DNA of 64,000 bases from Intestinimonas sp. (GTDB lineage: Bacteria; Bacillota; Clostridia; Oscillospirales; Oscillospiraceae), in contig JALCSB010000008.1 of assembly GCA_022653075.1 (NCBI GenBank), positions 48,754 through 112,753 on the forward strand, given 5' to 3'. Position numbers and translations under genes: made by a program. Numbering within the stretch: position 1 is the stretch's first letter; each line of letters opens with the position of its first letter. This document shows positions 1-8,403 of the stretch, in pieces. The notes under the pieces are model-generated. The model saw nothing but the letters and a program-made list of their open reading frames with translations. It made no database searches and had not been told where the DNA came from.

Positions 1-3
1 GTT

Positions 4-972
4 CTATGTTAGACCGTTGATTTCCTTCACATAATGGCAGGCAACCTGATGCCCTGGTGAAATTTCCTCCAGAGTAGGCGTTTCTGCCCGGCATTTATCC
101 TTACAGTACAAGCACCTGGGCGCAAACCGGCAGCCCTCCTTCACATTGATCGGAGATGAAATTTCTCCTTTCAGTATGACCCGTTCCTCCTGAACAAGCT
201 TTGGACGCGGAATTGCGGAAAGAAGCGCCTTGGTATACGGATGGTACTGCTCTTTAAATAATTCTTTCGATGGGCTTTTTTCAACAAGCATCCCAAGATA
301 CATCACGCATATTTCATCAGAAATATGCTTGACCACCGATAAGTCATGGGTAATAAACATAAACGTTAGATTCATCTGCTCCTGAAGATCCATCATTAAG
401 TTAAGAATCTGCGCCTGTATGGAAACATCCAAGGCGGAAACCGGTTCATCGCAGACGATGAACTTAGGATCAAGCGCCAAGGCGCGCGCAATGCCGATAC
501 GTTGTCTTCGACCACCGTCCATCTCATGCGGGTACTTATTTTCCATATCCTCTGAAAGCCCAACGGTGCGCATCAGGTGCTGAACGTACTCCCGGCGTTC
601 CTTTTCATTCGATTTCATTTTATAAATTTTAACTGGTTCTTCAATAATGCCGCTCACAGTCATTCTGGGATTTATGGATGAAAAAGGGTCCTGAAATATC
701 ATTTGCATCTCCTGACGGAGCACATGAAATTTCTTCTTGTTTACCTTTGTAATATCTCTTCCCTCAAAGAGAATTGCTCCGTCCGTCGGCTCCAGAAGAT
801 GCAGAATTGTTCTGCCAAGCGTTGACTTACCACAGCCTGATTCGCCTACCACTCCAAGCGTCTGCCCTTTTTTAATTGTAAAACTCACATTGTCAACTGC
901 ATGAAGTGTGCCGCGTGGCGTTGCGAAATATTTCTTTAGATTTTTTACCTCCAGTAACGCCTCCATAACCAC
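4..972 (-). CDS. dppF: Dipeptide/oligopeptide ABC transporter, ATP-binding protein (DppF/OppF type)
   Basis: One of the two cytoplasmic ATPases that power peptide uptake by a Dpp/Opp-type importer. The 322-residue product has a Walker A (GESGCGKST, about residue 43), a Walker B followed by CDEPVSALD, and the C-terminal oligo/HPY domain with paired cysteines (CRFAPRCLYCKDKC) usual for this family. The ABC signature reads MDGGRRQRI instead of LSGGQ, a variant I recall from clostridial DppF proteins. It starts at GTG with GGAG five bases upstream; an ATG two codons later is possible. The stop of dppD abuts the start, so it is the last gene of dppABCDF. Substrate range cannot be read from sequence. 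Confidence 0.93.
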   Translation of the reverse strand: MVMEALLEVKNLKKYFATPRGTLHAVDNVSFTIKKGQTLGVVGESGCGKSTLGRTILHLLEPTDGAILFEGRDITKVNKKKFHVLRQEMQMIFQDPFSSINPRMTVSGIIEEPVKIYKMKSNEKERREYVQHLMRTVGLSEDMENKYPHEMDGGRRQRIGIARALALDPKFIVCDEPVSALDVSIQAQILNLMMDLQEQMNLTFMFITHDLSVVKHISDEICVMYLGMLVEKSPSKELFKEQYHPYTKALLSAIPRPKLVQEERVILKGEISSPINVKEGCRFAPRCLYCKDKCRAETPTLEEISPGHQVACHYVKEINGLT

Positions 973-1958
973 TATGTCTCCTTTATACTTTCTGCAGATC
1001 TAAAAAGATGGCATCTGACGATATGCGTATCCGTGATAGTAACCCTATCCGGATTTTCATTCTTGCATCGTTCGGTCGCATATGGACATCTTGGATAAAA
1101 TTTACATCCGTCCGGCAAATTTGTAGGGGCCGGCATTAACCCTTTGATAACGGGCAACCGGGCAACATCGACATCCAGGTCCGGTATGGAATTAAAAAGC
1201 CCTTCCGTATAAGGATGCCTGTGATCCTCAAAAATTTCAGCCAATGTGCCGAACTCGACTATTTCGCCTGCATAAATAATAGCCACCTTGTCGCAGATTT
1301 CCGCAACTACGCCTAGATCATGTGTAATCATAATCATGGAAGTTTTTAAATCAGTTTTGAGCCTTTTCATCAAGGCAAGGACCTGGGCCTGAATGGTAAC
1401 GTCGAGTGCCGTCGTTGGCTCGTCCGCGATGAGAAGGGCTGGGCTGCAAGCCAGCGCGATTGCAATTACAACGCGTTGTTTCATTCCACCGGAAAACTGA
1501 TGCGGATATTCTTCGTGTCGCTCTCCGGGAATTCCAACCATCTCCAGCATTTCTTTTGCTCTTTCAATGGCCTCTTTCCGTGAAATTTTATTGTGAAGCA
1601 AGATGACTTCCGCAATTTGCTCGCCAACCGTAAGTACAGGGTTCAGAGAGGTCATCGGGTCTTGAAAGATCATTGTAATCTTATCGCCGCGGATTTTTCG
1701 CAGCTCTGCTTCGCTCAGTTTTACTATGTCTTTCCCCTCGAAAATAATCTCGCCATTTAGGACCTTTCCCGGCGGGGCAGGAACCAGGCCCATAATACCA
1801 AGCGCCGTCGTAGTTTTTCCGGCACCGGTTTCTCCAACGAAGCCTACCACTTCCTGTTCCTTGAGATCAAAGGATATGCCGTTTACCGCGCATGCCTCTT
1901 CATCATCCGTAAAATAGTGAATAACAAGATCTTTTACTTCCAGCAATTTTTCGTTCAT
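972..1958 (-). CDS. dppD: Dipeptide/oligopeptide ABC transporter, ATP-binding protein (DppD/OppD type)
   Basis: Second ATPase of the peptide importer; it pairs with the DppF-type protein to form the nucleotide-binding heterodimer on the inner face of the membrane. The 328-residue protein shows Walker A (GETGAGKTT), the signature FSGGMKQRV, Walker B ([12 protein letters not shown]), a switch histidine (MITHDLGVV) and a C-terminal cysteine-containing oligo/HPY segment ([14 protein letters not shown]). The ATG start has a G-rich ribosome-binding site (AGGGGGCG) four bases away. It lies ten bases downstream of dppC and touches dppF, so the operon is translationally tight. Confidence 0.94.
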   Translation of the reverse strand: MNEKLLEVKDLVIHYFTDDEEACAVNGISFDLKEQEVVGFVGETGAGKTTTALGIMGLVPAPPGKVLNGEIIFEGKDIVKLSEAELRKIRGDKITMIFQDPMTSLNPVLTVGEQIAEVILLHNKISRKEAIERAKEMLEMVGIPGERHEEYPHQFSGGMKQRVVIAIALACSPALLIADEPTTALDVTIQAQVLALMKRLKTDLKTSMIMITHDLGVVAEICDKVAIIYAGEIVEFGTLAEIFEDHRHPYTEGLFNSIPDLDVDVARLPVIKGLMPAPTNLPDGCKFYPRCPYATERCKNENPDRVTITDTHIVRCHLFRSAESIKET

Positions 1959-1968
1959 AATTCGCCCC

Positions 1969-2838
1969 CTAATTCTTTAGTTTCGGGTCAAGCGCATCTC
2001 TTAAACCGTCACCTAAAATATTGAGCGCATAAACAACTAACATGATCGCAAGGCCTGGAAAGAAAGTCATCGGCCAGTATTGACGTATATAAATTCTTCC
2101 TGTGGACAACAGCGAACCCCATTCTGGCGTGGGCGGCTGAATGCCGAGGCCCAAAAAACTCAGCGTTGACGCTGAAAGTATTGCATTACCGACACCTAAT
2201 GTCGCCTGAACAAGTAGAGGCGCGAATGCATTGGGAAGAATATGGCGAATGATCATCATTTTATTGCTACAGCCTATCGACTTTGCGGCTTCAACAAATT
2301 CCTGCTCCTTGACCGTCAAGACCGACGCACGCATAACTCTGGCATACTGCGGCATGGAGGAAATTCCGATTGCAATCATCATATTTCTTGTGCCACTGCC
2401 TAGCGCCGTTGTGATGGCCATTGCCATTAAAAGGCTGGGAATGGCCATAAAGACATCCATAAATCTCATGATAATATTATCCGCTTTGGTGTAAAACGCA
2501 GCAATTGCTCCAAGGCCTCCTCCGATCACCACCGCTATGCCCACAGCGATAAGACCGACGGAAAGAGATATTCTGCCTCCGTATATAATACGGCTAAAAA
2601 TATCACGCCCCAGATTATCCGTTCCAAGTAAATGCTTCCAGTTGGGGTAAGCAAACGCCTCCTTTAAATTTTGAGCATCATATTGATAGGGAGCAATCCA
2701 TTTTGCAAACACAGCGCAGATAATCAAAATAATCAGAATGGTCAGCGACAGCATTGCCATCTTGTTTTTTCGTATCCGACGGGCGGTATCCGCCCATATA
2801 CTGTTGTTACGCGCCTTGTGTCTCTTACTGCTATCCAT
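1969..2838 (-). CDS. dppC: Dipeptide ABC transporter permease (DppC/OppC type)
   Basis: Inner-membrane permease forming half of the translocation pore. The product is about 289 residues with an N-terminal OppC-type segment ([11 protein letters not shown]) leading into the first membrane helix, then the periplasmic/extracellular loop motif [13 protein letters not shown] that is characteristic of OppC/DppC proteins, and the BPD-transp-1 core with the EAA-like loop ([22 protein letters not shown]). I chose the ATG at 2838 because the upstream in-frame GTG lies inside the ribosome-binding site AGAGGTG. The start overlaps the end of dppB by eight bases, so translation is probably coupled. Confidence 0.93.
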   Translation of the reverse strand: MDSSKRHKARNNSIWADTARRIRKNKMAMLSLTILIILIICAVFAKWIAPYQYDAQNLKEAFAYPNWKHLLGTDNLGRDIFSRIIYGGRISLSVGLIAVGIAVVIGGGLGAIAAFYTKADNIIMRFMDVFMAIPSLLMAMAITTALGSGTRNMMIAIGISSMPQYARVMRASVLTVKEQEFVEAAKSIGCSNKMMIIRHILPNAFAPLLVQATLGVGNAILSASTLSFLGLGIQPPTPEWGSLLSTGRIYIRQYWPMTFFPGLAIMLVVYALNILGDGLRDALDPKLKN

Positions 2839-3787
2839 TATCCGCACCTCTTTTCCTAATTTTATAGACCGACTTTATACGCGGGTCGATAAAAGTGTAT
2901 AAGATATCGACAATCAGATTTATAATAGTGCACAACGCCGCTACAAACAGCACCGTACCCATGACGCACGGGTAGTCCTTATTATTGATGCTGTCAACGA
3001 GGAATTTGCCGATACCTGAAATGGAAAATATATTTTCACACAGCACGGCGCCCGCCATAAGCGTTCCAAACTGCACGCCTATTATTGTGACGATCGGAAT
3101 CAGCGCGTTACGAAATTCATGCTTCATGATCACGACAAATTCCCGCTGGCCTTTTGCACGTGCGGTTCGTATATAGTCCTGCCGAATGACATCCAGCATA
3201 CTTGAACGTGTCATTCGCATAATGATTCCTGCCACTGCCGTACCCAATGTAATGGTCGGCAAGATCCAGTTCTTCCAAGTGGCAACGCCGGCGGAAGGCA
3301 ACCAGTTTAATTGAACTGAAAACACGAGGATTAAAAGAAGCCCCAGCCAGAAAGGCGGCATTGAAACTCCGAACAGAGCAACCCCTGTGGCAATACGATC
3401 TGCAGCTTTATACTGTTTTACTGCCGATATAATGCCGGTTACAATGCCGATAATCGTGGCGAGTACAATTGCCAGGGCTGCCAGTTTAAGCGTATTGGGG
3501 AACCGGGCCAATATTTCGTTCAATACAGGCTGCTTGGTCCTGTATGAAGTACCGAGGCTCACATGGAGGACAATTCCTTTTATGTAATTAAAGAGTTGTA
3601 CGACATAGGGCTGGTCTAAACCCAGCTTTTTATTAAGTGCAGCAACCGACTGCGGCGTGGCACTGTCTCCAAGTAGAATTGTGGCAGTATCGCCGGGCGT
3701 TATATACATGAGCGAAAAAACGATAATGATAACGCCCAACATAATGGGAATCATCCAAAGCAGGCGCTTAATGATATATTTGAGCAA
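2831..3787 (-). CDS. dppB: Dipeptide ABC transporter permease (DppB/OppB type)
   Basis: Partner permease of DppC. From the chosen start it is 318 residues, beginning LLKYIIKRLLWMIPIMLG, the normal N-terminus of DppB/OppB, followed by TPGDTA, the EAA loop (RTARAKGQREFVVIMKHEFRNALIPI) and the terminal DPRI motif. The open frame continues upstream to 3880, but those 31 residues are basic and unlike the family. A TTG codon at 3787 with GGAAGG about five bases upstream fits the family start much better. The gene follows dppA after a gap of about 160 bases, the usual dppA-dppB spacing. Confidence 0.9.
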   Translation of the reverse strand: MLKYIIKRLLWMIPIMLGVIIIVFSLMYITPGDTATILLGDSATPQSVAALNKKLGLDQPYVVQLFNYIKGIVLHVSLGTSYRTKQPVLNEILARFPNTLKLAALAIVLATIIGIVTGIISAVKQYKAADRIATGVALFGVSMPPFWLGLLLILVFSVQLNWLPSAGVATWKNWILPTITLGTAVAGIIMRMTRSSMLDVIRQDYIRTARAKGQREFVVIMKHEFRNALIPIVTIIGVQFGTLMAGAVLCENIFSISGIGKFLVDSINNKDYPCVMGTVLFVAALCTIINLIVDILYTFIDPRIKSVYKIRKRGADNG

Positions 3788-3944
3788 AGGTTTCCTTCCC
3801 TTCTTACAGAGTGCAGCCGAACATTTCGGTGGCATGCGGACACGTATTGTGTAACGAATCAATTTTCGCTCCCGATGCAATCTGACCGAACATTAGGTCA
3901 AATTGCATCGGGATACGGAACCTCACATAGAGTAAGCTAGCTAA

Positions 3945-5480
3945 TCAAAAATGGCAGGTCTTAAACCGTGCACACTCAAACGAACCATTGGCATAACCCT
4001 GCACGTTCTTGCGGATTCCGGTAAGCTGCTGCTTATCAAACGTGGGTACCCACGGCATGTCATTCGTCAGAATGTCGAAACACTGTTTATAAATATCCCA
4101 GCGGGTCTTCTCATCCATCGTTGTAACGGCTTTCTCCAAAAGCGCATCAAAATCACTATTCCGATAGCCCGACGTATTAATTGAGCCAGGTGCCGTAGAA
4201 ACAAAGTCGGCCAGTATTTTTTCCGCTTCAACGGTGGTGCAGGTTGCACCCAAGAGGAAAATACCATTTAGCGTATTGTTATCTATGATTCCTGAGTAAG
4301 CGCCCATTTCCAATGTAACAATGTTTGTCTTTATACCCACATCGGCCAAGTTCCCCTGTACCGCCTCGGCAAGAGCAACTCGCTCCGCATCATTATTTGT
4401 ATAGAAATCGCAGGTAAAGCCATCGGGGTATCCGGCTTCCGCCAGTAATTTTTTGGATTTTTCCGGATCATACGACGGGAACGTCTCCTTTGCGTAGCCG
4501 TCAACTTCCGGGTCTACGAAACCTGTAGATAACTCATGGACCCCATTGTAAGCGGCCTGATAGCATGCCGGCACGTCAACTGCATAAGCGACTGCCTGAC
4601 GTACGCGAACATCGTTGAACGGCTTAAACAGGCAGCTCATCCCAATGTAGTTTGTATTGTGCGAAGGACTTTTTACGATTGAAGTGTCAGAACCGTTTGC
4701 AATACGGTCATAGTCGGCACTGGAGATATCATACGCGACATCCAGTTCTCCGGTTTCCAGCATAATTGCACGGTTTGCGCTCTCTGTAACGATGATCATA
4801 TTCAGGTTCTTAATTGCAGGCGCTCCCCCCCAGTAATCTTCATTTGCCACAAGTTCAACCCGGTCGCCCGAAATCCAGTTTGACAGCTTATACGGGCCTG
4901 TTCCGTTAGGGGACGCCATGAAATCATCGTTAGACTCTTTCACGCTCTTTTCACAGGTGATGGCAGTAAGCGGCCATTCCAGCCAGGCAATCTGCGGAGT
5001 ATACGCGTCCTTCAGAACCATTTTGTATGTATATTTGTCTGTCGCTTCACACTTTTCTAGGTCAACATGTGATACCGCGACTTTAGCAGCGCCCATGCTG
5101 GCAATACGCTCGAGAGAGAATTTTACATCTTCTGCGGTCAACTCATCGCCGTTATGGAATTTTACACCCTGGCGAATATGGAAAATAATGGTCGTATCAT
5201 CCGCCCATTCCCAGCTTTCGGCTAAGCCTCCGGTCAACTTTCCGTCCGCATCGCGGGCAACCAACGTTTCATATATCTGCGTTTTAACTCTTTGGCTATG
5301 CTGGCTGTTATTATCATTCGGATCCAGATTCATCGGGTCAGCTGAAAGCCCTACGTTGAGGGTATCGTTTGTCGTTTCTGCGCTTGAATTATTGCTGCTG
5401 TTTGGCCCCCCGCATGCTGCAATGCTTAATGTCATTATCACAGTTAAAATTAGGACCAGTGCTTTTCTTGCTTTTTTCAT
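3945..5480 (-). CDS. dppA: Peptide-binding lipoprotein of the ABC transporter (DppA/OppA, SBP family 5)
   Basis: Extracellular substrate-binding protein that delivers peptides to DppBC. The 511-residue product starts with a lipoprotein signal (basic KKARK, hydrophobic stretch, lipobox LSIAAC with lipidated Cys23) and a Ser/Asn-rich linker. It has the SBP-bac-5 architecture: NLDPNDNNSQ near the N-terminus, WEWADDTTIIFHIRQGVKFHNGDELTAEDVKFS and VRQAVAYAVD. I chose the ATG at 5480 because GGAGGG lies five bases upstream; the frame is open to a TTG fifteen bases earlier. First gene of the operon. Nickel or glutathione binding cannot be excluded, since the same family binds these. Confidence 0.93.
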   Translation of the reverse strand: MKKARKALVLILTVIMTLSIAACGGPNSSNNSSAETTNDTLNVGLSADPMNLDPNDNNSQHSQRVKTQIYETLVARDADGKLTGGLAESWEWADDTTIIFHIRQGVKFHNGDELTAEDVKFSLERIASMGAAKVAVSHVDLEKCEATDKYTYKMVLKDAYTPQIAWLEWPLTAITCEKSVKESNDDFMASPNGTGPYKLSNWISGDRVELVANEDYWGGAPAIKNLNMIIVTESANRAIMLETGELDVAYDISSADYDRIANGSDTSIVKSPSHNTNYIGMSCLFKPFNDVRVRQAVAYAVDVPACYQAAYNGVHELSTGFVDPEVDGYAKETFPSYDPEKSKKLLAEAGYPDGFTCDFYTNNDAERVALAEAVQGNLADVGIKTNIVTLEMGAYSGIIDNNTLNGIFLLGATCTTVEAEKILADFVSTAPGSINTSGYRNSDFDALLEKAVTTMDEKTRWDIYKQCFDILTNDMPWVPTFDKQQLTGIRKNVQGYANGSFECARFKTCHF

Positions 5481-5508
5481 AATTTCCCTCCACAATTTTA
5501 ATAAATTT

Positions 5509-5526
5509 TATATGCGCTCACATATA
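5509..5526. repeat. Short palindrome in the dppA leader (TATATG-N6-CATATA)
   Basis: A six-base inverted repeat with a six-base centre lies about 30 bases upstream of dppA, where a repressor could occlude the ribosome or polymerase. It is short and AT-rich, so chance is a real possibility. No regulator gene is adjacent. Confidence 0.3.
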
Positions 5527-5642
5527 ACTCAAATAGAAAAAAGTACTCCTGGTGATTTGATTGAGTTGCAATAAAAACTTTATCTGCAGCTGTAAAATCG
5601 CGCACTTGTCCATCGGAAAGAATGCAATATTAGCTATAAATA

Positions 5643-5682
5643 AAGTGGACATTCCGTGTTTTTCACACAAAAATGTCCACTT
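5643..5682. repeat. 11-bp inverted repeat upstream of dppA
   Basis: AAGTGGACATT and AATGTCCACTT form perfect arms around an 18-base centre that itself contains a small GTGT/ACAC repeat. It lies about 160 bases upstream of the dppA start, where a regulatory operator or an RNA hairpin could act. On the plus strand it is followed after a few bases by a T-rich tract, so a terminator for leftover transcription is an alternative. The flanking 5527-5870 stretch is AT-rich and shows no convincing gene. Confidence 0.5.
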
Positions 5683-5896
5683 CGGCATCATTTTTTATTT
5701 ATCAGAATATTTGCTGTTTCGGCCCAATTACCTCTTTTTTTCTTTATGCGCGTATAATATCATATTATATATTCGGTGTCCAATACAAATACAAAATAGT
5801 TTTATAACTAATTATTTATCATTGGAACATATTAGGATAGAACAGGCGAGATTGCTCAGAGGTTAGTGGCGCGGTCGGGAAAACCGTTTCGGGGCG

Positions 5897-6151
5897 GATC
5901 GCCTGCTTGGTACCCGGCACAAAGAAAACTTCACCATCGCGGAATCAAGGGATGATTTTATTTACCTTGCGTTTTCTGCATCAACGGGTCTGATTGCTAC
6001 CCAGCTCGTAATGATGAACGAAAAGGGCCCTTCATTTAATGAACTGCTGTCTCGAGGCATATGGATGACCGAACATATAAAATACGCCTTCACCGTAAAC
6101 GACTTAACGTGCGCTATGCGCGGCGGTAGGGTCTGCTGCCCAGCCGTCTGA
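5897..6151 (+). pseudogene. Fragment of a DegV-family (fatty-acid-binding) protein gene
   Basis: Reading the plus strand in the frame of the GAT at 5897 gives an 84-residue stretch ending at TGA. It contains DDFIYLAFSASTGL, ATQLVMMNE and YAFTVNDLTCAMRGGRV. These match the spacing of the middle of DegV proteins (a short hydrophobic strand plus SSGLSGTY-like segment, then FTVDDLxxLKRGGR). There is no start codon with a ribosome-binding site and no N- or C-terminal domain, and the key serine segment is altered. I infer a decayed remnant. The family match is from memory of the motif, not a search. Confidence 0.5.
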
Positions 6152-6458
6152 ATATCACTGTAATCCTTCCTAAGCGCCAGCAATAACGCTTTTTTGTTAT
6201 GCCCTTTTGTTAGAAACTGTTCCACCTGTTTGGAGAATTTTTGCCTTTTATACTTGACTTTTAATAGTTAGCCTTATCCGGCATGATTGCTGCCAAACTG
6301 CAAATTGGCTTGCGTAACTCAGCATTTTGCAAGTAGAACAAAATTTCCGAAGGGCGCGGAACGGAAGATTCCGGCCCTGTTTTTATACGTTCTCTGTTTT
6401 GACGATTCCTAAACCGCAGCCGGTCCCGTGAGATTTTGAACTATACATTATAAGTGAT
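6152..6458. other. Intergenic stretch with no recognisable gene
   Basis: Between the DegV-like fragment and the hairpin at 6459 neither strand has a frame with a plausible start, ribosome-binding site and protein-like composition. It probably belongs to the same decayed segment. Confidence 0.5.
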
Positions 6459-6499
6459 GCCGTTCAGAGAAATCAATTTTCTCTGAACGGCTATCTTTT
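6459..6499 (+). terminator. Stem-loop followed by T-run
   Basis: GCCGTTCAGAGAAA and TTTCTCTGAACGGC form a perfect stem with a very short loop, followed by CTATCTTTTT. This has the shape of an intrinsic terminator on the plus strand, although no intact plus-strand gene precedes it. It may be a relic of the decayed genes around it. Confidence 0.55.
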
Positions 6500-6518
6500 T
6501 GAAAAGGGGACTTTTCCT

Positions 6519-6602
6519 ATGAGGGTACTGCTGGCAGAACCCGGAAAGGCGCCAAAAGAGGCGGAAATGGAGGACACTCTGGAGGCCATGGTTCCACATT
6601 AA
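6519..6602 (+). pseudogene. Truncated DUF3846-like small protein
   Basis: An ATG preceded by GGGG eight bases upstream opens a 27-residue frame beginning MRVLLAEPGKAPKEAEMEDT and ending at TAA. The start resembles DUF3846 proteins (M-x-V-L-x-x-E-P-G-K-x-P at the N-terminus), which are carried by conjugative and phage-like elements of Firmicutes and are normally around 100 residues or more. Here the frame stops early, so I read it as a truncated leftover of a mobile element beside the tRNA gene. The identification is by motif memory only. Confidence 0.5.
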
Positions 6603-6666
6603 ACCCGGTAAAATACGGTCAAAAACGTCAATATTTTTCCAACATATTTAGAAAAAGCTGTATAAT

Positions 6667-6701
6667 AAAAGCCCTGTAACCATCACAGTTACAGGGCTTT
6701 T
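6667..6701 (-). terminator. Bidirectional terminator after tRNA-Arg
   Basis: AAAAGCCCTGTAAC and GTTACAGGGCTTTT are perfect 14-base arms around CATCACA. On the minus strand the stem lies four bases beyond the encoded CCA of the tRNA and is followed by TTTTATTATA, so it ends the tRNA transcript. Confidence 0.85.
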
Positions 6702-6704
6702 ATC

Positions 6705-6781
6705 TGGTACGCCCGAAGGGACTCGAACCCCCAGCATTCAGAACCGGAATCTGACGCTCTATCCAATTGAACTACGGGCGC
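6705..6781 (-). tRNA. tRNA-Arg (anticodon CCG)
   Basis: The minus strand folds into a standard cloverleaf: acceptor GCGCCCG/CGGGCGT, D-arm GTTC..GAGC, anticodon stem TCAGA/TCTGA with loop TTCCGGT (anticodon CCG, reading CGG), and T-arm with TTCGAGT. The CCA end is encoded. A sigma-A promoter precedes it and a strong terminator follows. Its 3' end faces the debris of mobile-element genes at 5.9-6.6 kb, a usual attachment position for integrative elements. Confidence 0.95.
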
Positions 6782-6803
6782 ATATTACTTTTCAGCAAAG
6801 GCT

Positions 6804-6832
6804 ATTATAACAACATTCTGCTTTTTTGTAAA
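6804..6832 (-). promoter_or_regulatory. Sigma-A promoter of tRNA-Arg
   Basis: On the minus strand TTTACA and TATAAT are separated by exactly 17 bases, and the -10 box ends 22 bases before the first base of the mature tRNA. No other gene could use it in that direction. Confidence 0.8.
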
Positions 6833-7103
6833 GGAAAAATTTATTTCCAGCCAAAAAAACGCATACTTGGGGAATGCTAGTTTAAAGCATTTGCTCAAAA
6901 ACATGATTTTTACAAACTGTCCGTTTTTTACGCGTCCGGCACCGAAAAGTACTGGCCCGCCGAAACAGTCATTTTCTCCCTTGCCAAAGTGGCGGCAGAT
7001 TGCCAGCGCCGGTCGCGGCTTTTCTCCTTTCAAACGGTCATATTAAACGTGGCGCGTTTGCGTCGGTTTTCGATTTTGATTCGATTTTGAAAGGGGTGGT
7101 AAT
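6833..7103. other. Intergenic region before spoIVB
   Basis: No supportable gene. The only long frame (minus strand, to about 7033) has poor composition and no ribosome-binding site. It must hold the spoIVB promoter, but I could not assign sigma-F/G boxes with confidence. Confidence 0.5.
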
Positions 7104-8237
7104 TTGAATCAAAAGGAACAGCAGGACCCCTCGTGCTGGGCTCTTTCCCTGCTGATGGCTATTCGGGCACTGGCACTGGGACTAGCCGCAGTGCTGGTTC
7201 TGCAAGCGCTGGGTACGTCTCCGCGCAGTACGGTCAAGGCGGAACCGAAAACTCAACCAGCGGCGGCTTTGGCCGCCTCACCGCACACATTGGTGCCACT
7301 GGGACGGGCAGTCGGTATTAAAATGTTTTCCGAAGGCGTCATGGTGGTCGGTTTGTCCGACATCACGGGCGAAAGCGGTCCGGTTTCGCCCGCCCGTGCG
7401 TGTGGGCTCAAAACCGGCGATATCATCACCCACATCAACAGCACAGAAGTCAACAGCATTGAAAACGTGCAGGCCGTTCTTCAGGAAGCGGCAGGTGAGC
7501 GCATGAGTATCCGCGCGGTACGCGGAGATAAGGGTATGCAGTTCACCGCACAGGCCGTGAAATGCACCTCCGACGGCGCCTACAAGTTGGGGGCCTGGAT
7601 TCGGGATTCCATGGCCGGTATTGGTACAATGACGTTTTATGACCCGGAAACTGGTCAGTTCGGCGCACTGGGCCACGGCATCAACGACATCGATACAACG
7701 CTGCTTATGCCGTTGGAATCCGGTTCCGTGATGTACGCCTCCGTATCCGATGTCCAGAAGGGGCAGAGCGGTACGCCGGGCGAGCTGCACGGTGTATTTC
7801 AGTTGGACCGTGACATCGGCAGCCTGTATGCCAATACCTCGGGCGGCGTATTCGGTACACTGACCGACAACAGTTTCGCATCCGGCGGCAAAGCCCTGGA
7901 AGTAGCGGCCCGGACTGACGTGCGTACCGGCCCCGCCACTATTTTGTCCAATATCGCCGGGGACAGCGTCGAAGAGTACCAGGTTGAAATTACCAAGGTC
8001 TTTTCGGGGGCGGACGGCGATACCCGCGACCTGATGCTCAAGGTCACTGACCCCCGTCTGCTGAACGCCACCGGTGGTATTGTGCAGGGCATGTCCGGTT
8101 CCCCCATCCTTCAAAACGGCAAGTTTGTAGGCGCCGTAACCCATGTGCTGGTCAACGATCCCACGCAGGGTTATGGTATTTTAATCACTTCCATGTTGGA
8201 CCACTCGGACCTGAAAACGAATGCAAAAATCGCCTGA
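7104..8237 (+). CDS. spoIVB: SpoIVB serine peptidase (sporulation sigma-K checkpoint protease)
   Basis: Forespore protease that is secreted into the space between the spore membranes and cleaves SpoIVFA, triggering SpoIVFB-dependent activation of sigma-K. The 377-residue product has an N-terminal membrane anchor (about residues 19-37), a PDZ domain (about 75-150, with GLKTGDIITHI) and an S55 peptidase domain. Catalytic residues are visible: His191 in GALGHGIND, Asp316 in VTDPRLL, and Ser in GMSGSP (331-333). The start is TTG with AAGGGGTGG just upstream. The adjacent spo0A gene is the normal neighbour in Bacilli and Clostridia. Confidence 0.95.
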   Translation: MNQKEQQDPSCWALSLLMAIRALALGLAAVLVLQALGTSPRSTVKAEPKTQPAAALAASPHTLVPLGRAVGIKMFSEGVMVVGLSDITGESGPVSPARACGLKTGDIITHINSTEVNSIENVQAVLQEAAGERMSIRAVRGDKGMQFTAQAVKCTSDGAYKLGAWIRDSMAGIGTMTFYDPETGQFGALGHGINDIDTTLLMPLESGSVMYASVSDVQKGQSGTPGELHGVFQLDRDIGSLYANTSGGVFGTLTDNSFASGGKALEVAARTDVRTGPATILSNIAGDSVEEYQVEITKVFSGADGDTRDLMLKVTDPRLLNATGGIVQGMSGSPILQNGKFVGAVTHVLVNDPTQGYGILITSMLDHSDLKTNAKIA

Positions 8238-8258
8238 ATTTTCCTATATCTTGTAGAA

Positions 8259-8265
8259 AGTCGAA
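8259..8265 (+). promoter_or_regulatory. Possible 0A box upstream of spo0A
   Basis: AGTCGAA matches the Spo0A-binding heptamer TGTCGAA at six of seven positions and lies about 40 bases upstream of the spo0A -35 box, consistent with autoregulation. A single heptamer is weak evidence. Confidence 0.35.
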
Positions 8266-8305
8266 ATGTGGCAGAAATATTTTACCAAAATATGCCAAAT
8301 AGGTC

Positions 8306-8334
8306 TTGCAGTCGCTGTCTGTTTGTGGTAAATT
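8306..8334 (+). promoter_or_regulatory. Vegetative (sigma-A) promoter candidate of spo0A
   Basis: TTGCAG and TAAATT are spaced by 17 bases, ending about 70 bases before the spo0A start codon. This would give basal expression independent of spoIVB read-through. Confidence 0.55.
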
Positions 8335-8396
8335 ATGGTCATAGGTTAAAAGAGCGGCGGGAAGTACCGGATCGCCGCCATTATATCGGGAGGAGA

Positions 8397-8403
8397 TTCG
8401 ACA
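8397..8403 (-). promoter_or_regulatory. Perfect 0A box overlapping the spo0A start codon
   Basis: TTCGACA is the exact reverse complement of TGTCGAA. It spans the spacer between the ribosome-binding site and the ATG (its last base is the A of ATG). Binding here would block elongation, suggesting negative feedback. Confidence 0.4.

Noticed and set aside
5561..5866. 101-codon plus-strand frame upstream of dppA
   Set aside because: Lies in the dppA upstream region, rich in Ile/Cys/Tyr from AT-rich noncoding DNA, no ribosome site.
5962..6225. 87-codon minus-strand frame
   Set aside because: Antisense to the DegV-like fragment, which reads better as former coding sequence.
6638..6666. Plus-strand promoter (TTTCCA...TATAAT) before the tRNA terminator
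   Set aside because: Spacer is 19 bases and it would only transcribe antisense to the tRNA; probably AT-rich chance.
6785..7033. 82-codon minus-strand frame overlapping the tRNA-Arg promoter
   Set aside because: Overlaps the tRNA promoter and has no family-like pattern.
7278..8144. 288-codon minus-strand frame
   Set aside because: Antisense to spoIVB, whose catalytic motifs are clear.
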